DNA of 64,000 nucleotides, taken from Lautropia sp. (GTDB lineage Bacteria > Pseudomonadota > Gammaproteobacteria > Burkholderiales > Burkholderiaceae_E). Each line of letters begins with the position of its first letter. Within the stretch, counting starts at the first letter, position 1. Below the pieces are notes generated by a model that saw only the letters and a list, made by a program, of their open reading frames with translations, did not search any database and had not been told where the DNA came from. The DNA lies in assembly GCA_030532895.1 (NCBI GenBank), contig JAUNKF010000001.1:186001-250000 (forward strand), read 5' to 3'. A program made the position numbers and the translations under genes. Positions 17,752-31,010 of this stretch are shown piece after piece.

Positions 17752-17880
17752 AGCGTGTTATGAACTTATTCGTCCCCGCGCTGGCCCCAAAACCGCGGGC
17801 TGACAAGGCGCCACGCGCCGCCAAGGCTTGATGCCTTCGCAAGCGTGGCAACGCCGTCAGCATGTGGATTTGGGGCCAGC
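17751..17880 (+). repeat. Palindromic intergenic repeat, copy A (full)
   Basis: The left arm GAGCGTGTTATGAACTTATT (17751-17770) with CGTCCCC precedes a 101-bp core (17780-17880). The core has 15-bp terminal inverted repeats, GCTGGCCCCAAAACC and GGATTTGGGGCCAGC, with 14 of 15 matching. Further paired blocks lie inside: GCTGAC with GTCAGC, CCACGC with GCGTGG, and AAGGC-TTGAT-GCCTT at the centre, so the whole core can fold as one long nested hairpin. The near-identical copy B lies at 37489-37613. It sits between two convergent genes. Confidence 0.85.
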
Positions 17881-17954
17881 CCGATGAAGACCAGCCCGGC
17901 ACCGGAAAGACAGGCAGTGCCGGGCAGCTGACCACGCACGCACCACGCAAGCGC

Positions 17955-19301
17955 TTACTCGGCCACCAGAGCGAGCAAGGTCTCGGTGACCGCCTCGAGC
18001 TGATCGCTCGGCACGGCTTCCAGCCACTGGGCCTGCGCCTGCCAACCGGCCGGATCGGCCTTCAGGGCGGCGATGCACTGGCCACAGGCTTTGGGGTTTT
18101 CGAAACCCCGGCTCTGCAACAGCAACGCACCATCGACCGACAGCAGCTTGAAATAAAACCGCCCATCGGACTCGCGATACTGCTTCACGAGCGGTTTGGC
18201 TGCCTTGGCGGCACGCGGCGCATCGGCTGCGCCACGCGCCCCTGTGCCGGCCGCAGCGCCGAGCCGGGTGTCAACGGCCCCGACCAGCGACCGGATCCCC
18301 ACCGCCCGACGCACCTCGGCCATCAGTGGTGCCGCCACGGCCCTGGCCCGCTCGGCCCCTGCCTTCAGGGTGGCTTCGATCTCGGCAGGCTGGGCGATCA
18401 ACGCCCGATAACGCTCACGAATCGGCGCAAGACGCTCATCCAGCTGCTCGAAAAGCGCCTGTTTGGCCTCACCCCAGCTGAGACCATCCACCAACGACTG
18501 GCGAAAGGCGGCCGCCTGCTCGGGCGAGGCAAACGCCTGATAGAGCTGGTAAAGGGCCGAGGCATCGGCATCCTTCGGCTCACCCGGCCCGCGGGAATCG
18601 GTGACGATGCCCTTGATCAGCTGGTTGAGCTGGCGGCTGTCGGCAAAGAGCGGAATCGTGTTGTCATAGCTCTTGCTCATCTTGCGGCCATCCAGACCGG
18701 GCAAGGTGCCCACGCTCTCGTCCACCTGCACGCTTGGCAAGGTGAGCACCTCCCCATAGAGGTGGTTGAAGCGCTGGGCAATGTCGCGGGTGATCTCCAG
18801 ATGCTGAACCTGGTCACGCCCGACCGGCACGCGGTCGGCGCTGAAGATGAGGATGTCGGCCGCCATCAGCACGGGGTACATGAACAGCCCGGCCGTCACA
18901 TCGGTATCCAGATCGACGCCGGCCTCCCGGTTGCGGTCATTGGCGGCCTTGTAGGCATGGGCGCGATTCAACAAGCCCTTGCCCGTCACACAGGTCAGGT
19001 ACCAGCACAACTCGGGAATTTCCGGCAGGTCGGACTGGCGATAGAAGAACACGCGCTCGGGATCAAGACCGGCGGCCAACCAGCAGGCGGCAATGTCGAG
19101 TGTCGAGCGCTGGATCCGCTCGGGTTCAGGGCATTTGATCAGCCCATGAAAATCGGCCAGAAAGAAGAAGCTCTCGACCTGCGGATTCTGGCTGGCAGCA
19201 ATGGCCGGCCGGATCGCGCCGGCGAAATTGCCCAGATGGGGGGTGCCGGTGGTCGTGATGCCGGTGAGAACACGTGGCAATCGGGTATCAGCTTGGGTCA
19301 T
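17955..19301 (-). CDS. trpS: Tryptophanyl-tRNA synthetase with C-terminal extension
   Basis: Charges tRNA-Trp with tryptophan. 448 residues. The class I signatures are GTPHLGN (HIGH equivalent, residues 17-23) and GRKMSKSYDN (KMSKS). RDQVQHLEITRDIAQRFNH is typical of TrpS. The catalytic body ends near residue 335. Beyond it is a low-complexity Ala/Gly linker and then about 80 residues (QYRESDGRFYFKLLSVDGA...) that look like a YegP/DUF1508-type beta domain, absent from the ~334-residue E. coli enzyme. The ATG at 19301 is preferred; the frame extends to an in-frame GTG at 19334 inside a repeat motif. Confidence 0.95.
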   Translation of the reverse strand: MTQADTRLPRVLTGITTTGTPHLGNFAGAIRPAIAASQNPQVESFFFLADFHGLIKCPEPERIQRSTLDIAACWLAAGLDPERVFFYRQSDLPEIPELCWYLTCVTGKGLLNRAHAYKAANDRNREAGVDLDTDVTAGLFMYPVLMAADILIFSADRVPVGRDQVQHLEITRDIAQRFNHLYGEVLTLPSVQVDESVGTLPGLDGRKMSKSYDNTIPLFADSRQLNQLIKGIVTDSRGPGEPKDADASALYQLYQAFASPEQAAAFRQSLVDGLSWGEAKQALFEQLDERLAPIRERYRALIAQPAEIEATLKAGAERARAVAAPLMAEVRRAVGIRSLVGAVDTRLGAAAGTGARGAADAPRAAKAAKPLVKQYRESDGRFYFKLLSVDGALLLQSRGFENPKACGQCIAALKADPAGWQAQAQWLEAVPSDQLEAVTETLLALVAE

Positions 19302-19312
19302 GAGAAAGCGGG

Positions 19313-19338
19313 AGGACGAACAAATACATAACACGCGC
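19313..19338 (-). repeat. Solo left-arm repeat upstream of trpS
   Basis: On the reverse strand this reads GCGCGTGTTATGTATTTGTT followed by CGTCCT. It matches the left arm of the palindromic repeat (copy A at 17751-17777) at most positions, but without the palindromic core. It lies just before the trpS start and may touch its leader. Confidence 0.5.
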
Positions 19339-19356
19339 GAGGATGAAAGATAGCAC

Positions 19357-19977
19357 TCAGCGCGTCATCGCATCGACCGGCCCCAGGCCGACCCGGACGA
19401 TCAACGGCTCGTCCCCCGTCACATCGATGACGCTCGTCGGCTCGAACTGGCCTGCACCACCATCGACGAGCAAATCGATCCGCTTGCCGATCCGATCCTC
19501 GATGTCGTCCGGATCGGCCAACGGGTCGGTGTCGCCCGGCAGGATCAGCGAGGCACAAAGCAGCGGCGTGCCGAGCGCTTCGAGCAGTGCCAGCACGATC
19601 GGTGCGTCCGGCACCCGCAGGCCAACCGTCTTTCGGGACGGATGGTGCAGACGGCGCGGCACCTCTTTCGTGGCCGGCAGGATGAAGGTGTAGGCGCCCG
19701 GCGTCCACTCCTTCAGGAACCGGAACTGGCGATTGTCCACCTGCGCATATTGCGACAGCTCGGACAGGTCACGACACATCAGCGTGAGCAGGTGCTTGTC
19801 ATCGATGCCGCGGATGGCGCGCATCCGCTCGACGGCCGACTTGTCCTCCAGATGACAAGCGAGCACATAGCTCGCATCGGTGGGCAGCGCGGCCAGCGCC
19901 CCTTTCTGGAACTGGTCGGCCACCTGACGGATCAGGCGATCCTGGGGGTTTTTGGGATGGATGGCGATACGTTTCAT
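19357..19977 (-). CDS. YciO/Sua5/YrdC-family protein
   Basis: 206 residues with the YrdC-like fold: GALAALPTDASYVLACHLEDKSAVERMRAIRG, LTLMCRDLSELSQYAQV, PGAYTFILPATKEVPRR and TVGLRVPDAPIVLALLEALG are the family blocks. This is the short form, without the C-terminal Sua5 domain, and it most resembles YciO. YciO proteins bind nucleotides and RNA and are related to TsaC, which makes threonylcarbamoyl-AMP for the t6A tRNA modification. Whether this copy is catalytic is not decidable here. It lies between trpS and a PHP phosphatase on the same strand, a frequent arrangement in betaproteobacteria. Confidence 0.85.
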   Translation of the reverse strand: MKRIAIHPKNPQDRLIRQVADQFQKGALAALPTDASYVLACHLEDKSAVERMRAIRGIDDKHLLTLMCRDLSELSQYAQVDNRQFRFLKEWTPGAYTFILPATKEVPRRLHHPSRKTVGLRVPDAPIVLALLEALGTPLLCASLILPGDTDPLADPDDIEDRIGKRIDLLVDGGAGQFEPTSVIDVTGDEPLIVRVGLGPVDAMTR

Positions 19978-20118
19978 CAGAAACCTTTGATCTCATGGAT
20001 CGGCTATCGGCATATGGTAAAACAGCGCCGGCAGCCGTGGTCTTGCAGCACGCGATGACCGTTGACCTACCTCGCCACTGACGAGCCGAGCACGGCGCAC
20101 ACCTTGCAAGCCATTGAC

Positions 20119-20979
20119 TCAGGGACACAAGGTACGCGGCAACCGGGGCCAGCCTGCCCAGATCGGCACCAGATCGCCGGGCAGCGGTGGCACCCGGCCC
20201 AGGTCGAATCGGCTCTCGGCCGGGTCATGAAAATCCGAGCCGCGCGAGGCGGCCAGCGGCAAGCGTCGGCTCCAGTCGGCAAAGCGGCGGATGTCCTCCT
20301 CGCCATGACTGCCAGAGACGACCTCGATGCCTTCGCCCCCGGCCGCCACGAAAGCTTCGGCGAGCAACCACAACGCCGTGTCGTCAAAGCGGTAACGGGC
20401 CGGATGTGCCAGCACCGCCTGGCCGCCCGCCCCGCGAATCCAGCTGACGGCCTCTGAAAGGCTCGCCCAGCGCTGCGGCACGAAACCGGGCTTACCGGGC
20501 ACCAGCCAGTTGGCAAACACCTCCCGTGTGTTGGCGGCCCGGCCGATCTGCACCAGATAACGGCCGAAGTGACTGCGCGAGATCAGCGCCGGGTTGCCCA
20601 CATAGGCCATGGCCCCCTCATAGGCATCGGGCACACCGGCCCGGGCCAGCTCACGCGCGATCTCATGTGCCCGTGCATCACGCCCGGAACGATTTGCTGC
20701 CAAACCATCCTGCAACGCCTGATTGCCGATATCGACGCCCAGGCCGACGATATGAACGGTTTCACCAGCCCAGGTGATCGACACCTCGACCCCCGGCACG
20801 AGCGTGATGCCGAGTGTCTCGGCCACCTCGGCCGCCTCGGGTATGCCATCGAGAATGTCGTGATCGGTGAGCGCCAGCACCTGCACCCCGTTCTGGTGGG
20901 CACGCCGGACGACCTCGGCGGGCGACAGCACCCCATCGGATCGCAGGGAATGACAATGCAGGTCGATATTGAGGGACAT
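20119..20979 (-). CDS. PHP-domain phosphoesterase (RNase AM / YciV-TrpH family)
   Basis: Predicted metal-dependent hydrolase of 286 residues. In characterised relatives this family removes 3'-phosphate from nucleoside 3',5'-bisphosphates or acts as a 5'-3' exonuclease on short RNA. PHP motifs are DLHCHSLRSDG (H8, H10), ALTDHDILDG, VPGVEVSI, AVLAHPARY and SRGSDFHDP. The ATG at 20979 starts directly at the PHP fold; the longer frame to 21099 adds an unrelated Cys-rich segment. A yciO-like gene lies downstream, as in other genomes. Confidence 0.9.
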   Translation of the reverse strand: MSLNIDLHCHSLRSDGVLSPAEVVRRAHQNGVQVLALTDHDILDGIPEAAEVAETLGITLVPGVEVSITWAGETVHIVGLGVDIGNQALQDGLAANRSGRDARAHEIARELARAGVPDAYEGAMAYVGNPALISRSHFGRYLVQIGRAANTREVFANWLVPGKPGFVPQRWASLSEAVSWIRGAGGQAVLAHPARYRFDDTALWLLAEAFVAAGGEGIEVVSGSHGEEDIRRFADWSRRLPLAASRGSDFHDPAESRFDLGRVPPLPGDLVPIWAGWPRLPRTLCP

Positions 20980-21548
20980 GAGGCAGCTCAGACAGACATG
21001 GGACAAACGTATCGTGACAGGCAAGCATGCCTCACACGCCGGGGATACCCCCTCATCAAACGCCACGCCTGGGCAGGGCTGGCCCACACGCATCATCAAC
21101 GTTCAAAGGGAATCATGCACGGACTCGTGCCGGCAACGGTGCCCGACACCCAAATGTAGCAGCCCGCCGGCCTTCTCCGTGAAAACCCTGAGACCGCTGG
21201 CATCGTCCGCCAGCCCCCCCCCAAGCGGATTCAGGCCGAGCCGCCCCTGTCTGGCTTCACACACCGGTTGTCGCGGCGCAATACACCCACGCAACCGCGG
21301 CGCCCGGATTCGCCAGCCATGCAGCTCACCGGGCAGTGCCGATGCCAAAGCATTGCAACACGTCGAGCGGCCCCCGCCCCGTCCCGTGTCCAACGCGTCA
21401 TCACCAGCTCAAACCGTCACCCACGACGGCCAACCGTCCAGGAGCCTGATTTACCCCCTGAACAAAGGTGAGGCGGCCCGAATGGGCTGCCGATGCCTGA
21501 TAGCATCTCAAGCACCTAAAGCGCATGAGCGCACGCAAGGAGTTCCAC
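20980..21548. other. Divergent intergenic region before brnQ
   Basis: 569 bases between the divergent PHP gene and brnQ. Open frames on both strands lack protein-like composition and start sites. I see no strong promoter, only the AAGGAG ribosome site at about 21537 for brnQ. Nothing else is recognised. Confidence 0.5.
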
Positions 21549-22889
21549 ATGCTCTCCAATAAAGATGTCATCGCCTTGGGCATGATGATTTTCGCCCTGT
21601 TCCTCGGCGCCGGAAACATCATTTTTCCACCGATGGAGGGCTATCTGTCCGGCACCCAATGGTCATGGGCGGCTCTGGGCTTCATCCTGACCGGGGTGAT
21701 GATGCCTTTCGTGACCCTGGTGATCGTGGCCATTCGAGGCAAGGGCGAGGCGCTCTCGAAAGACCTGCCCCAATGGGCACAGGTGATGTTCTGGGTGACG
21801 CTCTATCTGATCATCGGCCCGACCTTTGCGGCCCCCCGCGTGACGAACGTGGCCTACGAGATGGCGTGGTTGCCGCTCGGATTGAGCAACCCGGAAAATG
21901 CCACCTCGCATGTGGTCTTTGCCGTCGGCTTCGTGCTGATCGGCATGTATTTCATGCTGCGCAAAAACGCGATGATTTCGACCATCGGTGAAGTGATGAC
22001 ACCACTGCTGCTGCTGTTGCTGGCGATCGTGGCCATCCGCGTGATCCAGGTGCCACTGTCGGCGGTTCAGGCCCCCGCACAAGCCTATGCACAAGGCTCG
22101 CCACTGGTGATCGGCATGGTGGGCGGCTATCAGACGATGGATCTGCTGGCGGCGATGGCCTTTGGCGGGCTGGTGGCCAACGTGATGCGCGCCCGTCAGG
22201 TGAACGATGCCAGGCGCGTCATCCGCTACACGCTGAAGGCGGGCATGGTCTCGCTCGTCTGCCTCTCGCTGCTCTACACCTCCCTCTTCTATATGGGCGC
22301 CACCAGCCATGCGGTGGCACAAGGGGCCGACAACGGTGGTCAGATTTTCTCCCGCTATGTGAATGAGCTGTTCGGCACGGCCGGCGTCTGGATGATGAGC
22401 GGCATCGTGATGCTGGCCAACCTGACCACACTGGTGGGGGTGATCAGCTCGGCCTCCGATTATTTCAGCCGGTTGCTTCCCGGCATCCGTTACCCCGTGT
22501 GGGTCGTGATCTTCACCGCCATGACCGCTTTCGTGGCCGAGATGGGTCTCACCACGCTATTGCGCGTCACGATCCCGGCACTGCTGCTGATCTACCCGGT
22601 GGCGATCATGCTGGTCGTCCTGCAATTCCTGCGCCCCTACCTCGGCGACATCAAGCGCACGTATCATGTCGTCATCGGCGTGACCGTGCTCTTCAGCGCC
22701 ATCGACAGCCTGAACAACCTGGGCTGGCTGCCGGCCTCGGTCAACAGCACGCTGAGCCACCTGCCCTTGTATCAGGAACAGCTCGCCTGGCTGGCCCCCG
22801 CACTGATCACGCTGCTGATCATGTTCTTTCGCGGCAAAGCCTTGAAGGTATCCTCTGACACACGCACCACAGGAGAAGAAACCGCATGA
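21549..22889 (+). CDS. brnQ: Branched-chain amino acid transporter (LIVCS family)
   Basis: Inner-membrane cation-coupled uptake of leucine, isoleucine and valine. 446 residues with about twelve hydrophobic segments. The N-terminus LSNKDVIALGMMIFALFLGAGNIIFPP is the BrnQ hallmark, and IIGPTFAAPRVTNVAYEM, GGYQTMDLLAAMAFGGLVAN and TTLVGVISSASDYFS agree with the family. AAGGAG stands six bases before the ATG at 21549; the frame opens slightly earlier at 21525. The stop overlaps the next start as ATGA. It complements the leuBCD genes further along. Confidence 0.95.
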   Translation: MLSNKDVIALGMMIFALFLGAGNIIFPPMEGYLSGTQWSWAALGFILTGVMMPFVTLVIVAIRGKGEALSKDLPQWAQVMFWVTLYLIIGPTFAAPRVTNVAYEMAWLPLGLSNPENATSHVVFAVGFVLIGMYFMLRKNAMISTIGEVMTPLLLLLLAIVAIRVIQVPLSAVQAPAQAYAQGSPLVIGMVGGYQTMDLLAAMAFGGLVANVMRARQVNDARRVIRYTLKAGMVSLVCLSLLYTSLFYMGATSHAVAQGADNGGQIFSRYVNELFGTAGVWMMSGIVMLANLTTLVGVISSASDYFSRLLPGIRYPVWVVIFTAMTAFVAEMGLTTLLRVTIPALLLIYPVAIMLVVLQFLRPYLGDIKRTYHVVIGVTVLFSAIDSLNNLGWLPASVNSTLSHLPLYQEQLAWLAPALITLLIMFFRGKALKVSSDTRTTGEETA

Positions 22890-23413
22890 GTCTCTATGCA
22901 CTGGGTGAGCAGCGCCCCACCCTGTCGCCCTCGGCCTGGGTCGCCCCCGGCGCCTCGGTGATCGGCGACGTTCAGCTGGGCGATCAGGTCAGCATCTGGT
23001 TTGGCGCCGTACTACGTGGGGACAATGAACCGATCCGTATCGGCAACGGCAGCAACGTGCAGGAAAACGCCGTGCTGCATGTGGATCATGGCTGCCCGAT
23101 CGAGGTGGGCGAGAACGTCACCATCGGCCATCAGGCCATGCTGCACGGCTGCAGCATCGGCGACAACAGCCTGATCGGCATCCAGGCCGTGGTCTTGAAT
23201 CGGGCACGTATCGGCCGCAACTGTCTGGTTGGGGCCGGCGCCCTGGTCACGGAAGGCAAGGTGTTCGAGGACGGATGGCTGATCCTCGGCTCACCCGCCA
23301 AGGCCGTTCGCCGGCTGAGCGAAGAAGAAATCGCCGGTCTGGCGGCCTCGGCAGCCAGCTACCGGGCGCATTTAGGGCATTACGCCACGGAACTGACAGC
23401 ATGGACACCCTGA
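22886..23413 (+). CDS. Gamma carbonic anhydrase-like hexapeptide-repeat protein
   Basis: 175 residues forming a left-handed beta helix from hexapeptide repeats (VIGDVQLGDQVSIWFGAVLRGD, IRIGNGSNVQENAVLHVD, IGENV and IGHQ type units). The three metal-binding histidines are in VLHVDHG and ITIGHQAMLHGC-type positions, and the R in VLRGDNEPI is also kept. The YrdA/CaiE-type family is common; carbonic anhydrase activity is proven only for some members. It starts within the brnQ stop (ATGA) and overlaps the hslO start by 13 bases, so all three genes are probably co-transcribed. Confidence 0.88.
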   Translation: MSLYALGEQRPTLSPSAWVAPGASVIGDVQLGDQVSIWFGAVLRGDNEPIRIGNGSNVQENAVLHVDHGCPIEVGENVTIGHQAMLHGCSIGDNSLIGIQAVVLNRARIGRNCLVGAGALVTEGKVFEDGWLILGSPAKAVRRLSEEEIAGLAASAASYRAHLGHYATELTAWTP

Positions 23414-24309
23414 TCCGATTTGGCTTTGCGAACAAGGTACGCGGCCAGATCGTCAAACTCGACGAGAGCTGGCAAGCCATCGTCAAGAACCATCAACACT
23501 ATGGCACCAGGGACGTTCCCCCCACGGTGCGCGAGCGCCTGGGCGAGCTGACGGCAGCGGGGCTGTTGCTGTCGGCATCGCTCAAGTTCGACGGCAGCCT
23601 GCTCTTGCAGATTCAGGGCAGCGGCCCGGCACGCCTTTTCGTGGCCGAATGCCAGCCCGATGGGCGCTACCGTGCCACCGTGAAACTGAACGAACAGGTG
23701 GCCATTCCGCACGATGCCTCGTTCAACGATCTGGTGAACCCCGACAACCGGGGCCGCTTCGTCGTCACGCTGATTCCGGCTGCAGCCAATCAGGGCGGCG
23801 GGCCGGACAACCCCTATCAGGGCATCATCCCCTTCGAGGGCGACACGGTGGCCGAAGTGCTGGAACACTACATGGCACAGTCGGAGCAGATTCCCACGCG
23901 GCTGTGGCTGGCCGCCGATGAGACATCGGCCTTCGGCCTGCTGCTGCAGATGATGCCGACACAGGGTGATGCCGGCGCGCCCGACGAGCTGGAAAGCCGC
24001 CAGACCTGGGAGCAGGTACAGGTGCTGGCCGACACGCTCTCACGCGATGAAATGCTGGGCTTGCCGCCTGAAGAGGTACTGCACCGACTGTTCTGGGAAA
24101 CCGATATCGCCGGCTACGGCAAGATGCGGCCTGTCTTTGAATGCACCTGCTCGCGTGAGAAGGTCGCAGGCATGCTGAAGATGCTGGGCGAGACGGAAGT
24201 GCGGCACATCCTGGATGAACAGCCGAACATCCTCGTCAATTGCGAGTTCTGCCGCAAGCCCTATGACTTCAATGAAGCGCAGGCGATGGCGCTCTTCGAT
24301 GAAAGCTGA
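23401..24309 (+). CDS. hslO: Redox-regulated chaperone Hsp33
   Basis: ATP-independent holdase activated by oxidative unfolding. 302 residues. The N-terminal core shows DTLIRFGFANKVRGQIVKLDESW, LLSASLKFDGSLLLQIQGSGP and YQGIIPFEGDTVAEVLEHYMAQSEQIPT. The zinc redox switch near the C-terminus has C248-T-C250 and C281-E-F-C284, the expected CxC and CxxC. The start is the ATG inside the end of the carbonic anhydrase-like gene. The stop abuts that of the convergent ftsB, with no space for a separate terminator. Confidence 0.96.
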   Translation: MDTLIRFGFANKVRGQIVKLDESWQAIVKNHQHYGTRDVPPTVRERLGELTAAGLLLSASLKFDGSLLLQIQGSGPARLFVAECQPDGRYRATVKLNEQVAIPHDASFNDLVNPDNRGRFVVTLIPAAANQGGGPDNPYQGIIPFEGDTVAEVLEHYMAQSEQIPTRLWLAADETSAFGLLLQMMPTQGDAGAPDELESRQTWEQVQVLADTLSRDEMLGLPPEEVLHRLFWETDIAGYGKMRPVFECTCSREKVAGMLKMLGETEVRHILDEQPNILVNCEFCRKPYDFNEAQAMALFDES

Positions 24310-24615
24310 TCACTCGGCGCTGCCCGGCTCGGTGCTTTCGGCCGGGGCGGGGTTGATCTGCACGAAGATCTCGTCCTCGCGCACCATGCCCAGGCTGTAA
24401 CGGGCACGTTCCTCGACGGCCGATGCCCCGCTTTTCAGGTCTTCGGCCTCGGCTTCCAGCCCTTCATTGCGAAGACGCTTGCCGACATTGATTTCCTTTT
24501 GCAGCGCGAGCTGCTGGTCGAGCTTCCAGACACGCAGCCAGCTGCCCTGACCCAGCCACAATGGGTACTGGATCAGGACGAGCAACGTGAACAGAACCGC
24601 GGCCAGCAGTCTCAT
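24310..24615 (-). CDS. ftsB: Cell division protein FtsB (DivIC-like)
   Basis: Bitopic divisome protein that joins FtsL and FtsQ. 101 residues: an N-terminal transmembrane helix (LLAAVLFTLLVLIQYPLWLG), then the coiled coil LDQQLALQKEINVGKRLRNEGLEAEAEDLKSG, and the conserved VEERARYSLGMVREDEIFVQI segment typical of FtsB. It lies 19 bases after enolase, the usual eno-ftsB neighbourhood. Confidence 0.93.
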   Translation of the reverse strand: MRLLAAVLFTLLVLIQYPLWLGQGSWLRVWKLDQQLALQKEINVGKRLRNEGLEAEAEDLKSGASAVEERARYSLGMVREDEIFVQINPAPAESTEPGSAE

Positions 24616-24634
24616 GCGCCGTGTTTACAACCGA

Positions 24635-28861
<4,227 letters not shown>

Positions 28862-28982
28862 TCATGGCAATCCGCGCCCGGCCCCGCTTGACCATCCATG
28901 CTCCCATTTGATCCATTCGGCACGAGGTGCTGTCAAAAGTGCCTCAGGCAAGCTGTTTGGCAGGATTTGCCCCTAGCACCGT

Positions 28983-29023
28983 TTGCATCGGGCCATGCGC
29001 TAACGGACAATAGCCAGCGCATG
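28983..29023 (+). promoter_or_regulatory. Possible promoter with overlapping inverted repeat before the ETF-QO gene
   Basis: TTGCAT (28983-28988), a 17-base spacer and GACAAT (29006-29011) resemble a sigma-70 promoter. Perfect 8-bp arms CATGCGCT (28994-29001) and AGCGCATG (29016-29023) straddle the -10 region and could be an operator. No regulator gene is adjacent. Confidence 0.35.
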
Positions 29024-29140
29024 TCATGACTGTCTGATGAATGATGGGCGCGTGTCACCGCTGCACGTCCTGCATGGCTTCGCCGGCGCGACAGCCCCGC
29101 AGGGCACACAGGATCCGCACGGCTCAGCCAGGAGAATAGG

Positions 29141-30808
29141 ATGAGTTCAGAAGAAATCGCGATCGAACGCGACTCGATGGAATTTGATGTCGTGATCGTC
29201 GGCGCCGGCCCCGCCGGGCTGTCCACCGCGATCCGGCTCAAGCAGTTGGCTGCCGAAAGCGGTCAGGAAATCAATGTCTGTGTCATCGAGAAAGCCGCCG
29301 AGGTTGGCGCGCACACGCTCTCGGGCGCCGTGGTCGACCCACGCTCGCTGAACGAGCTGATACCGGACTGGAAGGAACGGGGCGCCCCACTCAAGACCGA
29401 GGCCACGAAGGATGAGGTCATCTTCCTCAGCAAGACGGGCAGCTTCAAGGTGCCTGCCTGGGCCACGCCGCCGGGCTTTCACAACGAAGGCTGTTATATC
29501 GTCGGGCTGGGCAACGTCGTGGCCTGGCTCGGCGAGCAGGCCGAAGCCCTGGGGGTCGAGATCTACCCCGGTTTCCCGGCCGCATCCATCCTCTATGGCG
29601 ACGATGGCCAGGTGCGCGGAGTCATCACCGGCGACATGGGCCTGGATCGGGACGGCCAACCCACCGACGCCTTCCAGCCCGGCATGGCGCTGCTCGGCAA
29701 GTACGTGGTCTTCGCCGAAGGCGCCCGTGGCCACCTGGGGCGCGAGCTGATCGAGCGCTTCAACCTGAATGCCGAATCCGACCCGCAGAGCTACGGCATC
29801 GGCATCAAGGAACTGTGGGAGGTCGATCCCGCCAAGTTCAAGCCCGGCCTTGTCGTGCACACGGCCGGCTGGCCGCTCGACAATGACACCTATGGCGGGG
29901 GTTTCCTCTACCACTTCGAAGACAACAAGGTCACGATCGGCTTCGTCGTGGGCCTGAACTACCAGAATCCTTACCTCTCCCCCTTCGAGGAGTTTCAGCG
30001 CTGGAAAACCCATCCCGTCATCCGCGACACTTTCGAGGGCGCACGCCGTATCGGCTACGGCGCACGCGCCATCACCGCGGGTGGCTACAACGCACTGCCC
30101 AAACTGATCTTCCCCGGTGGTTGCCTGGTGGGCTGCGAGGCGGGCTTTCTCAATGCGGCCCGCATCAAGGGCACCCACACGGCGATGAAATCCGGCATGC
30201 TGGCGGCCGAGAGCATCGCCAAAGCGCTGGCCTCAGGCCGGGCGGGTGATCTGCTCGACACCTATCCGGAAGCCTACCGCAGCTCGTGGCTGCATGATGA
30301 GCTTTGGGGCACGCGCAACTTCAAACCCGCCATGAGCAAAGGGCTGGTGCTGGGCAGCCTGCTCGTCGGCATCGACCAGATCCTGTTCCGTGGCAAGGCC
30401 CCCTTCACGCTGCACACGAAACAGGAAGACTGTCGATACCTGAAACCGGCCTCGGACTGTACACCCATCGAGTATCCAAAACCCGATGGCAAGCTGACCT
30501 TCGACCGGTTATCCTCCGTCTTCATTTCCAATGCCAACCACAAGGAGGATCAACCGGTTCACCTGCGTCTGAAGGATCCGTCGGTGCCGATCGACATCAA
30601 TCTGGCCCGCTATGCCGGGCCGGAAGCGCGGTACTGTCCGGCCGGCGTCTATGAATTCGTCGAGCGGGAAGATGGCGGCGGGCAGCGCTTGCAGATCAAT
30701 GCGCAGAACTGTGTACACTGCAAGACCTGTGACATCAAGGATCCCACCCAGAATATCGTGTGGGTCACGCCGGAAGGTGGTGGTGGCCCCGGATACAGTG
30801 GCATGTGA
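29141..30808 (+). CDS. Electron transfer flavoprotein-ubiquinone oxidoreductase
   Basis: Inner-membrane iron-sulfur flavoprotein that passes electrons from acyl-CoA and other dehydrogenases, via ETF, to ubiquinone. 555 residues. FAD motif DVVIVGAGPAGLSTAIRLKQ starts near residue 16; GAHTLSGAVVDPRSLNELIPDW and GGYNALPKLIFPGGCLVGCEAGFLN are typical. The C-terminal 4Fe-4S cysteines are in YCPAGVYEF and NCVHCKTCDIKDPTQNI. GGAGAATAGG stands directly before the ATG. The ETF subunits are not in the window. The CoA-transferase genes follow on the same strand. Confidence 0.95.
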   Translation: MSSEEIAIERDSMEFDVVIVGAGPAGLSTAIRLKQLAAESGQEINVCVIEKAAEVGAHTLSGAVVDPRSLNELIPDWKERGAPLKTEATKDEVIFLSKTGSFKVPAWATPPGFHNEGCYIVGLGNVVAWLGEQAEALGVEIYPGFPAASILYGDDGQVRGVITGDMGLDRDGQPTDAFQPGMALLGKYVVFAEGARGHLGRELIERFNLNAESDPQSYGIGIKELWEVDPAKFKPGLVVHTAGWPLDNDTYGGGFLYHFEDNKVTIGFVVGLNYQNPYLSPFEEFQRWKTHPVIRDTFEGARRIGYGARAITAGGYNALPKLIFPGGCLVGCEAGFLNAARIKGTHTAMKSGMLAAESIAKALASGRAGDLLDTYPEAYRSSWLHDELWGTRNFKPAMSKGLVLGSLLVGIDQILFRGKAPFTLHTKQEDCRYLKPASDCTPIEYPKPDGKLTFDRLSSVFISNANHKEDQPVHLRLKDPSVPIDINLARYAGPEARYCPAGVYEFVEREDGGGQRLQINAQNCVHCKTCDIKDPTQNIVWVTPEGGGGPGYSGM

Positions 30809-31010
30809 TGCTCGTCTGCCCTGCCGGCAACGCACATGGTAGCGGCACGGTGTTGGCACAGGTGATGCACGTTTTCGTCCCCGCACAACTCGCCCTGCCT
30901 GTGCAGGGCATGTTCCAGGGCGGCACGGTTTCAAGGTGCCGTCCTTCGTATCGACCGTTTCACCATTGGTTCTCCACTCGTTTCACGATCAATCAAAAAC
31001 AGGAAGAGAC

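Noticed and set aside
21100-21548. Leader peptide or attenuator for brnQ
   Set aside because: No short frame rich in Leu, Ile or Val and no competing hairpin pair with a T run were found.
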